64,000 nt of DNA from Megaustenia siamemsis. Taxonomy: Eukaryota; Mollusca; Gastropoda; Stylommatophora; Ariophantidae. The DNA lies in the NCBI GenBank assembly GCA_032433765.1, contig JAVIAB010000024.1, positions 15,297,126-15,361,125 of the forward strand, written 5' to 3'. Under the pieces are notes generated by a model. The model was not told where the DNA came from and did not search any database. It saw nothing but the letters and a program-made list of their open reading frames with translations. Below, piece after piece: positions 53,833 through 64,000 of this stretch (positions are counted from its first letter, which is position 1; every line of letters starts with the position of its first letter). A program made the position numbers and the translations under genes.

Positions 53833-54388
53833 ATTCTGACTTTTTGAACTATGATTGATCCACTAAAACTATAAAACAAGCTACATTTTTAAATTAAACT
53901 AATCACTACTTTATATAAATTGCAAAAAGCTTTGATTTATTTTTTAAAAGGTGTTTAATTGAAAGAAAGAGCATATTGTTTATCTGTTTTTATTTTAATC
54001 AAATAAATGGCCAAATATTCCCGCTGTATTTGGAGATGAATGTTTTGGCGTGACGTCACTAACGGTCACATCTCTACGCCGGCTCCCATCTGCGCCTGCT
54101 GCAGCTCAAAGACTGCCTTCTGTCTAGTTCCCAGCCTTTACTACTGGTCTGTATTTTATTTGTTGGTCATAGTTTTGCTTTATGGACTTTAGAAATAAGT
54201 TTGCATATCTCTAATATTTATCCTAACGTTGCGCAACCAATTTCAAACCTGGACTCTCTAGACTAGACTCAAGACTGACTCTGACTCAAGAACACTCACA
54301 CTGAACACTGAACTGAACAGTCAGAAGTTTTTTTTTTCAGTTACGAAAAATAAACGCTGACCAGGCTAAATCTGGAAAAATACACTGA
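53833..54388. other. No recognised gene
   Basis: AT-rich with no supported feature. Confidence 0.35.
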
Positions 54389-54389
54389 T

Positions 54390-54775
54390 AATACAGGGAA
54401 AGTGAGATCACGGACGACAAAGAGAGAAGATACATTTTTGGGTACTGGGTGATTGCTTTTTTTTTCGATCTCCACTCACTTGAGTAGACAAGACTTATTA
54501 AGTGTAAATAATAAAATATTATTTATTTCTGGGCCCAACACAAGAATTAAGAATTTGTTTTTGTAATAGGATCTTGATCAGTTTTGGTTCACTGATTCTA
54601 GTGCAAGAGGTCAACTTTGAGTTGTTGACCACTTCCAGTCCAGTGTCATGTCATGAAAAACAGTCAACAGCAGAATTGATATGATGCACTGTGGATCAAA
54701 GAATGTGAAAGGACATGTTCACATACGCCAAAGCTGGTTGAACCAGTATGGCACATGATGATGATAGGCTAAACC
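54390..54775 (+). mobile_element. LINE-D fragment split by another repeat
   Basis: ggaaagtgagatcacggacg matches the GKVRSRTTKRED part; the following part (aaaacagtcaacagcagaat ... acatgatgatgat) appears at 54655-54775. In between (54440-54654) lies unrelated sequence including part of the SINE-4-type repeat (gatcagttttggttcactga). Confidence 0.6.
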
Positions 54776-55052
54776 TACCCTGTAAGTAACGCAATCCGCA
54801 GTGATATGTGTTAGACGAATGGCAGGAAACATTTGTCTGATAGGTAAGATAAAAAAATAAAGAACTGAGAAAAAAAGGTAAGAATAAATTATATTTCCCT
54901 CCACAGAATACAATTGTACAAGTATATGAATACTGAAATACTCAATACAATATACTTCAATATTAAATGATAATGACCAGAAACAACAGATAAAAATGAT
55001 TAAATTAAATATTAAGTGGTTTTACAACATGAGGCTGAGACAGACAGATGGC
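54776..55052. other. No recognised gene
   Basis: AT-rich; nothing supported. Confidence 0.35.
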
Positions 55053-55312
55053 AAAGGTCTAGTTTAGTGTCCCAAATTATTTCTACTAAATGAGTGATCT
55101 CCCCTCACTGACCTGACATACTTGAATTATCAACTGTTTATAGTTTCTGTGCTTTTAATTTTTTCAACAAGGTTAAGGTTTAGTTGTAGGCTATTCCAAA
55201 CCCTAAACCTAACCTAGGGGTCTTCCAATGACAGATTTGAGAATGACTAAAACAAAATGTACAGGAAAGTTACTCTGAGCAGAAATAATTTGGGACACTG
55301 AACTAGACCTTT
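55053..55312. mobile_element. MITE-like element with 32-bp inverted repeats
   Basis: aaaggtctagtttagtgtcc then caaattatttct (55053-55084) is inverted at 55281-55312 with one mismatch. 260 bp, non-coding. No clear target duplication identified. Confidence 0.7.
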
Positions 55313-55359
55313 ACAAGGACAGATTATGATTAAAACAACACATTGTGCCTTGCCTTGTC

Positions 55360-55745
55360 CTTTAACTTAGCAAGCTCCGTGAGAACACCAGACTGACTCA
55401 AGGAGTGACCACAAAAAAGATGGATTGATTTATGGAATATAAGAAACACTAGGAAACAACAGCAGCAGAGGTCAACAGAAGAGCAAAGGACCACAAATTA
55501 CATCTCCTCTTAACGCTGAAAGGGCATTTCACTGAAAGGCGATGAGAAAGGAAAGAAAAATAAAATGATGTTCGTGCTGAAGTCGGATGTGTTGGGGCGA
55601 AAAGCGCAAATATAACAGTTATACTGCAAACCACAACACAACGCAGACATGTCCACTGCGTCCTTGTAAGGGCGGATGATGAAGAGGAATATTCTAGTCT
55701 ACTACGATACTCTAGAATACTTTAGTCATCGGGCAAACGCAATCA
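55360..55745 (-). mobile_element. SINE-4-related repeat, long copy
   Basis: gaccacaaaaaagatggatt, ggaaacaacagcagcagagg and aggaccacaaattacatctc recur at 63835-64000. Its end (gaagtcggatgtgttggggc, ttatactgcaaaccacaaca) is the inverse of 7755-7915 and 15590-15720. Confidence 0.6.
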
Positions 55746-56214
55746 ACCAAAATGATGTTTCCTCACCATACATATTAATTAGCCTTTCTTCTTTCTGTTC
55801 TCAACATCATGTCAACTTGGATTCCAACTTCATGGACAAAATCAAGGTCAAACCCCTGTTACCCTATCTTTGAGCTAAAATAAAGATTAATATTAAAGAT
55901 AAAGATCTTGAACTTTGGATCTTTTGCCAAGACTTGTCCTAAGCTGGCATCAGATTTTCTTAATGGGTTATGATTTTAACCATCTCTATTTTCCATTTAC
56001 CATCTATTTTGATCTCATTAGAATGCATGAAAGCTGAAAGGTTTTGACTAAAGAATAATTATTAGAAGGCAAATCCAAAAAGAACAATTAGAACATTAAG
56101 GAACAATCTCTTCTCTTCTTAATGTTCACCGGTTAAGTTAGCATGGATGTGTTGTGTCACTACTAGTTCATCACAAAGCCACGATATCTGTACCTTTCAA
56201 CCCAACCCATCCAT
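55746..56214. other. No recognised gene
   Basis: A 65-codon plus frame at 55676-55873 has no recognisable features. AT-rich. Part of 56140-56214 belongs to the SINE-4 3' domain. Confidence 0.35.
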
Positions 56215-56535
56215 CTTTGGCATAGGTAGATTTGGTTAGCAATTGTTTTTCCCAGGCAGTGGCCATTATGGTCTACTCTTTTCAATTTCTAACTGCCAAG
56301 AGTTTTCAGACACCATACCATGCTCCAGTGCACATGCCATGAGATTTTCTGTTTTTCACTATTGTCTGAGAGGGTTAGACTTCAGATCTCACTATCCAGA
56401 GACCAGGGAAAAGTAAAGCCACAAAGAAACAGTGGATTCAAAGTGAAACAAATTTCTACCACTTATGGCAGGATTCTAACCTGGGACTTTCCTCTCCAGT
56501 GGCTGGTGTCTTACCGCTAGGCTGCCACGACCCCC
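56215..56535 (-). mobile_element. SINE-4 copy, minus orientation, with head
   Basis: Minus strand starts gggggtcgtggcagcctagc with ggtaagacaccagccactgg and a B-box-like ggttagaatcctgccataag, then the body (ggctttacttttccctggtc). Best copy of the SINE-4 head. Confidence 0.75.
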
Positions 56536-56774
56536 TCCTCCTCCCGAGGGAGAAATGAAAGTCATTGCATGATAGCAAGAACATGTGACATGTGAACTTG
56601 GAAGACCTGACATGAAAAATCATGACAAGAAAGAGACATAGGAACTAATAGATCTAATAAAATGCTGCACTGTATGTCAGCTATAGCAATGACAGATTAA
56701 ATGTGTGTCATGTTAACATTCTTCATTTGCTTGTCAGAGAGTTTTTTGGCACTGTGTTTTGCACCTTGTGGTCC

Positions 56775-57305
56775 AATAAAAAGCAGAATTGCTCAGGCCA
56801 AAATAGCATTTCAGAAAATGAAAAATATCTTATGCAACAAATCTATGTCAATAAAAATGAGAAAGAGTTCATCGGTGCTATATAGAACCAATTCTGACCT
56901 ATGGAAGCGAATCATGGACAGTAGACAAACAAATGAAAAGACGATTAGAGATCACAGAGATGGGATTTCTCAGAAGAGTGTTGAAAGTTCCCTGGACAGC
57001 TAAAAAGACCAATGAGGAAGTTCTCAAAGAGGCCAACACAAAAAGACTGCTCCTAAAAAACATCAGAAAGAAACAATCAACATTTTTGGGCACATCATGA
57101 GAAGAGGAAAGTTGGAATACTTGGTTACAACTGGCAAAATAAAAGGAAAGAGAGATTGCGGACGACAAAGAGAGAAAATACTGGATAGCTTGGTGTCATG
57201 GCATGGAAAACAGTCAACAACAGAACTGATACGATGCACTGTAGATAGAAGTTTGTGGAGGGACAATATCACCTACGCCAACCGGTATGTCACATGATGA
57301 TGATG
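56775..57305 (+). mobile_element. LINE-D C-terminal fragment
   Basis: Reads KSRIAQAKIAFQKMKNILCN, then PWTAKKTNEEVLKEANTKRL and RGKLEYLVTTGKIKGKRDCG, ending SLWRDNITYANRYVT-stop with (gat)n. One or two frameshifts. Closely related to 40925-41505. Confidence 0.9.
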
Positions 57306-57476
57306 GTCCAATGCATCTGTAAGTGTATTATGCATGATCGCATTTTAATTTATATGACACTTGTGACTTCTTCCCAACCTTTTGGCTTCAGGCAGTCTTT
57401 GATATTTCTGTTTTGAATTGTTTATGGTTACTGTTGTCTGTCTCTACTATGAAAGCAGTTTTATCAGCATTAGGAA

Positions 57477-58476
57477 TTGGATGTGGCCAAGAACAGGCAT
57501 CTCAGGTGTGGAAAATCCTGGATGGCTGAGGCAGAAGAGTCCGTAAGGAGAATATGTGATCTGAATGATATTAGGGCTGGCAAGGATTTGGTAAAAGTAA
57601 CAGTGGGGAAAAAAGAAGCTATCATTCACTCGGCAGAGAGTGCCGCAACTGGGCCTATGGAACTACCAAGGTCATAATAAGGGAATCCATTGAAAAAATG
57701 TTATCACCTCAGAACCCCATCATCTTCAAGGATGGTTCTGTATCCTACAGACAGCACAGCATTTTGGATTCTATGGCATACCAACATAGATGAGAAGTGG
57801 CTAGATTGTGACATTATGATGTCCACCATGACAGTGGAGATAGAAGCAATTTTTTAGGTTTCATTAGATGAGAAGTGGCTAGATTGTGACATTATGATGT
57901 CCACCATGACAGTGGAGATAGAAGCAATTTTTTAGGTTTCATGTTTGGTTAATCAGAACGTAGATCACAGAAACAGTATTTTGGGTATCATGTTTGGTTA
58001 ATCAGAATGTAGATCACAGAAACAGTATTTTGGGTATCATGTTTGGTTAATCAGAATGTAGATCACAGAAACAGTATTTTGGGTATCATGTTTGGTTAAT
58101 CAGAATGTAGATCACACAGTCTTGGTGATAACTCACAAAGTAAGTTACAGAAGATTGGCAAACAGTCTATGGCAGGAGTGTTAGCAGCCCTTGGATGGCT
58201 CTAAAGTGAGTGCGTTAACTTGGGTGTACTGTCCTAGGCATGCTACTGTCCAGGGCATGCTGGTGTATACAGCAATGAAATAGCAGACAAGCTTGCTGGC
58301 AGCTCAGGCACTGAGTGTGGCCTGACTCTGGACAATGAGGACATCACCAAGTTTGTTCCTCATTCCTTAAGAGAAGAGGAGGATAGTTGGGACAAGGATG
58401 TATATATTGAGAGACTGATGAGTCTAGAGATGGGAAAGGGAGTTTGGTTGATCCTGAGTGCTTAATGGGAAGAGCA
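57477..58476 (+). mobile_element. LINE-G RNase H region, left part, with internal duplications
   Basis: Broken frames contain NPIIFKDGSVSYRQ, MMSTMTVEIEAI and TWVYCPRHATVQGMLVYTA, a decayed RNase H domain (DGS, MTVE.EA and PGHA.V.GNE.AD-type motifs of LINEs). Within it are a tandem duplication of about 78 bp (57790-57940) and about 3.5 copies of a 49-bp unit (57942-58125). It resumes after the LINE-A insertion at 59923. Confidence 0.65.
57790..58125 (+). repeat. Tandem duplications in LINE-G (78 bp x2, 49 bp x3.5)
   Basis: gatgagaagtggctagattg ... gcaattttttaggtttcat occurs twice; gtttggttaatcagaatgta ... ttttgggtatcat occurs three to four times. Confidence 0.9.
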
Positions 58477-58485
58477 GATGTATCT

Positions 58486-59922
58486 CAGACACCTCATAAA
58501 TGGAAAAAAGGAATCATTGTTAAGATTCCAAAAAAGGGCAATCTGAAAGATTGTAACAACTGGAGAGGCGTGACACTTTTGTCAGTTGCCTCAAAGTTAT
58601 TCTGCAAAATCATCCTAAATAGAATAAAGGATTCAATAGATACAGTAATGCGTGAAGAACAGGCTGGGTTTAGAAAAGGGAGAAGCTGCCTTGACCACAT
58701 TTTCAATCTACGACTTATATTGGAGGAACACATTGAAAGCAAAAACCTTTTGTACTTAACTTCATCGACTTCAAAAAAGCATTTGATAGTATTCATAGAG
58801 TTTCTTTGTGGAAAATTTTGAAGCAATATGGCTTACCATCAAAAATCATAAATATTATCAAAGACATGTATGATGGTTACACATGTGCAGTTCGAACAGA
58901 GGAAGGAATGAGCGAATGTTTCCCAATAGAAACTGGGATTAAACAGGGATGTATTTTATCGCCCTTGTTATTTGGAATTGTTATGGACTTCATAATGAAG
59001 AAATGCTGCACTGGTAATAAAGGCATAGAATGGATACAAGGAGACCATTTGGAGGACCTCGACTTTGCTGATGACATAGTTCTCATCAGCAGTCAGATAA
59101 AAACGATGCAGGAAAACACAAATGAACTATCATCAATAGCCAGCAAAATTGGGCTTGAGATCAATCATGAAAAGACTAAAGTCATGAAAAGTTTAATTCC
59201 AACAGATGACAAAATATACATGGAAAACAAACCAGCAGAAGAGATTGATCACTTTATCTATCTTGGAAGTCACATTGATTGAGAAGGGGATACAAGTAAA
59301 GAAATTAGAATCAGAATAGCTAAAGCAGCAATGTCTTTCAGAAGCCTTGAAAAGTTGTGGAAATCAAAACTCATCAGCGCGAACACAAAACTTAGACTAT
59401 TCAAATCAAATGTACTATCAACCCTTACATATGCGTGTGAAAGCTGAAAAACAACAAGAGATATAGAAACAAAGTTGAACGCATTCGAAAATAAATGTCT
59501 AATGAAAATACTTGGTATAGCGTGGAACGAATTCAAAACAAATGAGGAAGTTAGAGAAATCGCCAATCAACCACTAATATCCTCAGTAATAAAGAAAAGA
59601 CGATGGTCATATGTTGGACATGTGATGAGAAGAGATAATAACCGAATAGCAAAGCAAGCCCTCATGTGGGAAACAACAGGTAAGAGAAAAAGAGGAAGAC
59701 CCAGGGAGACACTGAGAAGAACATTGATGAGAGAGGCAAGAGCAGCAGAATTCGGCTCCCTCAATGAGATAGAGCAGCTTGCACAGAACAGAGACAAATG
59801 GCGAGATTTGATAAAATATCTTTAAAAGAAAACTGCTAGAACAAAAATTCAGATATGAGAAGGAGTATCTGGGTCTACGCCCTATGGGCCAGCTACGGCT
59901 CGAAAAGGTCAATAGATAGATA
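58486..59922 (+). mobile_element. LINE-A, longest copy (RT to 3' end), inserted in LINE-G
   Basis: 1.44 kb, 5'-truncated in the RT domain. Reads WKKGIIVKIPKKGNLKDCNN, then EEQAGFRKGRSCLDH, GIKQGCILSPLLFGIVMDFI, LDFADDIVLIS (catalytic FADD) and IYLGSHID. The C-terminal tail is MRRDNNRIAKQALMWETTGK to RDKWRDLIKYL (stop before 59825). Defects are a frameshift near 58775 and stops at about 59279 and 59445. Tail (gata)n. Perfect 9-bp target duplication gatgtatct at 58477-58485 and 59923-59931. Confidence 0.9.
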
Positions 59923-60375
59923 GATGTATCTACATTCAACACCTTACTGAAACAATCAGTCTGTGTATGCTTCAAGAATTGCTTGGAAGAGCAGATGTAT
60001 CTACATTCAACACCTTACTGAAACAGTCAGTCTGTATATGCTTCAAGAATTGCTGGGATGAGTAGATGTATCTACATTCAACACAATACTGAAACAGTCA
60101 GTCTGTATATGCTTCAAGAATTGCTGGGAAGAGCAGATGTATCTACATTCAACACCTTACTGAAACAGTCAGTCTGTATATGCTTCAAGAATTGCTGGGA
60201 AGAGCAGATGTATCTACAATCAACACCTTACTGAAACAGTCAGTCTGTATATGCTTCAAGAATTGCTGGGAAGAGCAGATGTATCTACATTCAACACCTT
60301 ACTGAAACAGTCAGTCTGTATATGCTTCAAGAATTGCTGGGATGGTCAGTGGAGTGGATATGGGGATGCCCCAAC
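59923..60375 (+). repeat. 71-bp minisatellite, about 6 copies, made of LINE-G C-terminal sequence
   Basis: Unit agcagatgtatctacattca then acaccttactgaaacagtca and gtctgtatatgcttcaagaa with ttgctgggaag. It begins at the LINE-A insertion point, and its first bases also occur left of LINE-A (58470-58485), so it continues LINE-G. Confidence 0.92.
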
Positions 60376-60760
60376 TATAATTAAAATTATTCCACGATGA
60401 CCAGATGAGTCTTTCCTACCTGAGTTTATATTAAGTTTTCCTCCATTTAGTTTGATTGTTCACCAAGATTAGCCTAAGATTGTATGTACTTATTGCTTTT
60501 GTTTAAATATCGTACAAAATTATTGTAAAATGTACTTAATTTGAGAATACCCCTTGCAAGCTCATTAAGTTTAGCAGCATATCAACTTCAGTTTCAGACA
60601 TGCATGTTGAGAGTATAAGACAAGGGTACTGAATTAGGACAAACACTGAGGAAGCTAAAATGATAGTATTATGTGACAAAGATTTTTTAAAAATCCAACT
60701 ACTTAGTAGGTTCATATCATTTTCATAGCAATAAATCATCTGTAAAAATTTAAAATAAAA
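60376..60760. other. No recognised gene
   Basis: AT-rich; nothing supported. Confidence 0.35.
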
Positions 60761-60761
60761 A

Positions 60762-61012
60762 AAGTAAAGAGTCCTGTCACACCAAGTGGTATATAGGGAA
60801 TGTAGTGTTAGTGACCATAATTTTTACAGACCTTCGGGACATGATTTTTGGGGTAATGGGGTCGTTGTTATGCCAGTGCCTCTTTACTTTCTCAGAAAAA
60901 ATCCAGTACCCATTAAAGGCTGGGTGAACCGGAAGCCGTCGGTTGCGATCGAACCCTACCTCTTGTCCTTTGTAGTCCAGTTCACTAACCACTGACTATC
61001 GTGGCTGTGTTG
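60762..61012 (-). mobile_element. SINE-1 copy, minus orientation
   Basis: From gtaaagagtcctgtcacacc to ccactgactatcgtggct. Ends about 60 bp before the acceptor of the glutaredoxin exon; no clear target duplication. Confidence 0.88.
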
Positions 61013-61092
61013 TTACTTAGGGTATGTTTATCAATCAGTCTACATAAGCTATTTGTTATGTTTCCATCAGTAATTTCTTTGAGAACACCGCC

Positions 61093-61365
61093 ATGGACAG
61101 CAGTGTAGACATGTCTCCAGAGGAGTACAAAGCTACAGGTGACCATCATTTGGATGGAGCAGAATCTCAAGAACATAATTACATACAGGACCTCATCAGC
61201 AGAAACCGCATTGTTGTCTTCAGCAAAACTCACTGCCCCTACTGTGATGACTCAAAAACATTGCTCAGCAACTTGGGTGTCAACTTTAAGGCTGTAGAGC
61301 TGGATACAATGAAGGAGGGAAACCAATTGCAAAATGTTCTTGGTCGCATAACTGATGCTAGAACT
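61093..61365 (+). CDS. Glutaredoxin-domain first coding exon, probably thioredoxin-glutathione reductase
   Basis: 91 codons from ATG in a strong context (accgccATGG), preceded by an acceptor (ccatcag, ends 61070) and 22 nt of 5' UTR. The donor gtaagt follows 61365 in phase 0. The product reads DLISRNRIVVFSKTHCPYCD, then LLSNLGVNFKAVELDTMKEG and VLGRITDART. This is a glutaredoxin fold with the redox motif CPYC; the family continues TVPN.F in the next exon. VELDTM.EG matches the glutaredoxin domain fused to thioredoxin reductase in animal TXNRD/TGR proteins, which reduce thioredoxin and glutathione. A plain glutaredoxin cannot be excluded. No following exon was found before 64000. Confidence 0.8.
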
Positions 61366-62009
61366 GTAAGTAACTTAGAGCTTTTCTATTTATATTTCTC
61401 ATTACTAAAGATTATTAGAATTTCATTGACATTCTGTATGCCCTTAGTGACGCTTGATGAAAAAAACGACTCAAAGAAAAAATGACTCTAAATCTGCAGC
61501 CATGAACAGACTTTACAAACGTTATGTTATGGTTGGAGATTTCAGACGAGAGGTCTATGCAGGAATCCAAAGAAGACTTATCAACTAACACAATGCTGGT
61601 ATTGTTAGTCGCTACACATTGAAGGATATACTTAAGAAGAGATATGAGGACTTATGGACTTGTCCGATGTGCATGTGACCTGTCGACTAAATTAAACTAT
61701 TGATGAAATTAACTCTGATTGATTTAACACAGAATTCACACATTAGCCTGTTGGCATATTTATTCAAGGGCATATATTTCTAACTTAGAAGCTGCTTCTT
61801 TCAACCAGCTATTAAATGGTTTTGTTCAGCAGGTGAGAATAGTAGATTGTCAGTGGCGAAGAAGATAAATATAGGGGCAGTTTATTATTTCTATTTTTTT
61901 TGTCATGGGTGCACAAGACAGTGATATTTAAAATTGCTATAATCTGAAGTTGACAATTAGTTCTAATTCTAGAAATTATGAGTGAGGATGCCGAGAGTCT
62001 ATTACATTC
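61366..62009. other. Intron after the glutaredoxin exon
   Basis: AT-rich. A short frame at about 61495-61690 (KRYVMVGDFRREVYAGIQRR, then YTLKDILKKRYEDLW) is interrupted by a stop and has no recognised family. Confidence 0.35.
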
Positions 62010-62900
62010 TATCTATCTAAGGCTCAGCACAATGGCTCAAGCAAAAGCAACTTTTTAAAAAAAAAATTGAAAAATAATGTACAATCCATTTTTGATAGTA
62101 GAAAAAAAGAAGGAGTTCTTAAATGTTATGTAGAGCCAGTCTTAACATATGGATGTGAATCATGGACAATAGGACAACAGACAAGAAAATCACTGGAGGC
62201 TGTAGAAATGTGGTTTTACAGAAAAATGTTGAGAATATCATGGACAGCCAAGAAGAGTAATGAAAATGTTCTGAAAGAGGCCAAAGCAAAAAGAGAGCTA
62301 ATATCCAATATTAGAAAGAAAAAATCATAATTTTTTGGCCATGTAATTAAAAGGTAACAGCTGGAATATATTGTGACAACTGGGAAAGTTGAGGGACGAA
62401 GAGATAGAGGGAAGCAAAGAGAAAAGATACCAGACAGCTTGAGAGTTCGGCTTGGCAGAAGGTCAACAACAGAAATAAGTAACTGACAAGATCAAAAGTT
62501 CTACTAGCATAGAATTATGGACTAACATAGAATTATGGAAATGTACCAGTCAAATACCAGTGGATAAAGAGATACAGCGAAGATGATGGCGCTGGATAGG
62601 ACACACACTGCGGAAGCCAACTGAGGGTATTACACAACAGGCCCTTTTTTGGAATTCTCAGAGGAAAAGACAAAGAGGAAGACCAAAGAATTCTTGGAGA
62701 AGACAGATAGAAGCAGAGATGAAGATGATGGGGAAGACATGGAATGATCTTAAAAGAATGGCAAGAAACAGAATGACTTGGAAAGTGTTTGTTGAAGACC
62801 TATGCTCCACAGGGAGCTGAAAGGTAGAAGAAGAAGAGATCAAAAGTTGTGGAGAGATATGATCAGCTATGCCAGTAATCTTGGTACATGATAATAATGA
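62010..62900 (+). mobile_element. LINE-D variant fragment, split by LINE-C
   Basis: Reads CYVEPVLTYGCESWTIGQQT, then MWFYRKMLRISWTAKKSNEN and LEYIVTTGKVEGRRDRGKQR to 62500; it resumes at 62837 with DQKLWRDMISYASNLGT-stop and (gat)n. Same subfamily as 18560-19030. Confidence 0.88.
62501..62836 (+). mobile_element. LINE-C 3' fragment nested in LINE-D
   Basis: Reads LWKCTSQIPVDKEIQRR-stop-WRW, then KRQRGRPKNSWRRQIEAEMK and KVFVEDLCSTGS-stop with a gaagaaga tail. Perfect 12-bp target duplication agatcaaaagtt at 62489-62500 and 62837-62848. The 5' junction has a micro-duplication (catagaattatgga twice). Confidence 0.93.
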
Positions 62901-62902
62901 TG

Positions 62903-62960
62903 ATCTATCTATTGTCCATTCTAGCCAGAGATGGCATATAAGCACAAATTCTAGACTTTA
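62903..62960 (-). mobile_element. GATA-tailed element 3' remnant
   Basis: tctatctattgtccattcta then gccagagatggcatataagc matches the end of 27076-27308. Confidence 0.5.
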
Positions 62961-63735
62961 CTATGTTCAATGATCCTTTTTATCAACTATCTGACCTTGG
63001 ACAGGAAGGATCTGCATTGTAACTCACCACACATCTCTGTTCTGGATGAGTTGCTCAATCTCAACAAGGGATGCCTGCTGTTGTATTACATTATACTCAT
63101 TCTTAAAACTAATTTTTGAAAAAATTGAAGTGGTTCTAATTTCTGACATTACCCAAAAATGTTACCCTTTTTTAGCTGAATAAACGTGTGTATAGGAGAT
63201 ATTTTTAGATCATTAAGGCTTGTAAGATAAACATTTAATAAAAAGAAAAACATGAAACTGTCTGATGAAAGATATTCAATTTTGCGCTAAAAATATTATT
63301 ACAACCTAAGTTATAGTTTCTTCTAAGTAATTTTAGTTTACTGTCTATGATAGAAGTTTCTTTGACAGGTTATGTTTCTGAAGTGAGCAAAATGTCAGCA
63401 ACAACGAGCCATTATTCCATTTTTAAGTTCTGCCTCATCAGGCTATTAATAACACACTCTTCTAACTAGCAGAACAACAAAGGGAGGTCAGCACATTTGT
63501 ACAAGAGGCATTCGCTGTGAAAAACAATCAGCTCACAGCTGAAATAATTAAGTCAAGAGTCTCAGAGGTGGGAGTTTATTGAGGACTAGAAATAAAGGCT
63601 ACTCATCTATTGTAGTTGCTGTGTAGTAGACAAGTTTTTATTTCACTTTGTTTGAATCAATGCTGACATTTTCTTGTTAGATAAGCCATGTTTTCTGCTA
63701 TCAAACATTTTGCTTACAGAGGCTTTACGTTGTAC
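62961..63735. other. No recognised gene
   Basis: AT-rich. No exon continuing the glutaredoxin gene was recognised. Confidence 0.35.
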
Positions 63736-63737
63736 AC

Positions 63738-63834
63738 CGGCAGTTCCAAACCTTTTTCAAGTCACAACTCCATTTATTAGAGGTAGTGAAGTGAGCCGTG
63801 ATCCCGATACATTAAAAATAGGTTTATAGGGGAA
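63738..63834 (+). mobile_element. Possible hAT-type terminal sequence
   Basis: cggcagttccaaaccttttt then caagtcacaactcca resembles a degraded hAT non-autonomous terminus (cagtggttcccaacctttt...). Only one end seen; tentative. Confidence 0.25.
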
Positions 63835-64000
63835 ATGAAGACATTGCGAGAATACCAGACCCAAGGATCAACCACAATAAAGATGGATCAATGGAATATT
63901 AGAAGCACTAGGAAACATAACTGCAGCAGAAGAGCAAAAGACCACAAATTATATCTCCCCTCGACGCTGATAGGCAAATGAGGAAGGAAAGAAGAATGAA
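63835..64000. mobile_element. SINE-4-related repeat, cut by the window edge
   Basis: accacaataaagatggatca, actaggaaacataactgcag and aagaccacaaattatatctc match 55375-55510. Confidence 0.55.

Overview
The window is animal nuclear DNA: AT-rich, long introns with GT/AG boundaries, tRNA-headed SINEs, many decayed non-LTR retrotransposons and many minisatellites. The repertoire (secreted EGF plus fucolectin-like gene, a glutaredoxin-headed thioredoxin-reductase-type exon, the LINE types) suggests a mollusc, most likely a gastropod; the species cannot be named from the sequence.

Bases 1540-31121 hold the 5' part of one host gene on the minus strand, TGFBRAP1 (the metazoan Vps3-like CORVET tethering subunit). 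Ten exons were assembled by hand. They encode the first 346 residues, with consistent phases and GT/AG at every boundary; the rest of the gene lies left of the window. Seven of the nine complete introns carry a minisatellite of their own (periods 43, 31, 39, 61-to-70, 32, 37 and 51 bp), so 1.0 kb of coding sequence is spread over 29.6 kb.

Bases 31.5-43.4 kb and 53-64 kb are retrotransposon-dominated. A near full-length LINE (endonuclease, reverse transcriptase, RNase H) lies at 33.3-37.6 kb with two in-frame stops. At least nine other LINE families occur as 3' fragments, often nested with clean target-site duplications. One small LINE family (LINE-A) and at least two other elements end in GATA tails.

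The most notable object is an 8.1-kb element at 43429-51544. It has 2.5-2.7 kb terminal inverted repeats starting AGT, a perfect 6-bp target duplication (aacata), and lies inside a LINE fragment. Its arms each carry the same truncated capsid-like reading frame. Its core holds the C-terminal end of a family B DNA polymerase, a degenerate packaging-ATPase P-loop segment and about 1.5 kb of satellite. This is the signature of a decayed Polinton/Maverick with greatly enlarged terminal repeats.

Right of it lie a secreted EGF/fucolectin-like reading frame with a frameshift (51.8-52.8 kb, minus strand) and the first coding exon of a glutaredoxin-domain protein, probably thioredoxin-glutathione reductase (61093-61365, plus strand).

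Family names used here (LINE-A to LINE-J, SINE-1 to SINE-4) are local labels. All homology statements come from reading translations by eye; no database was searched.
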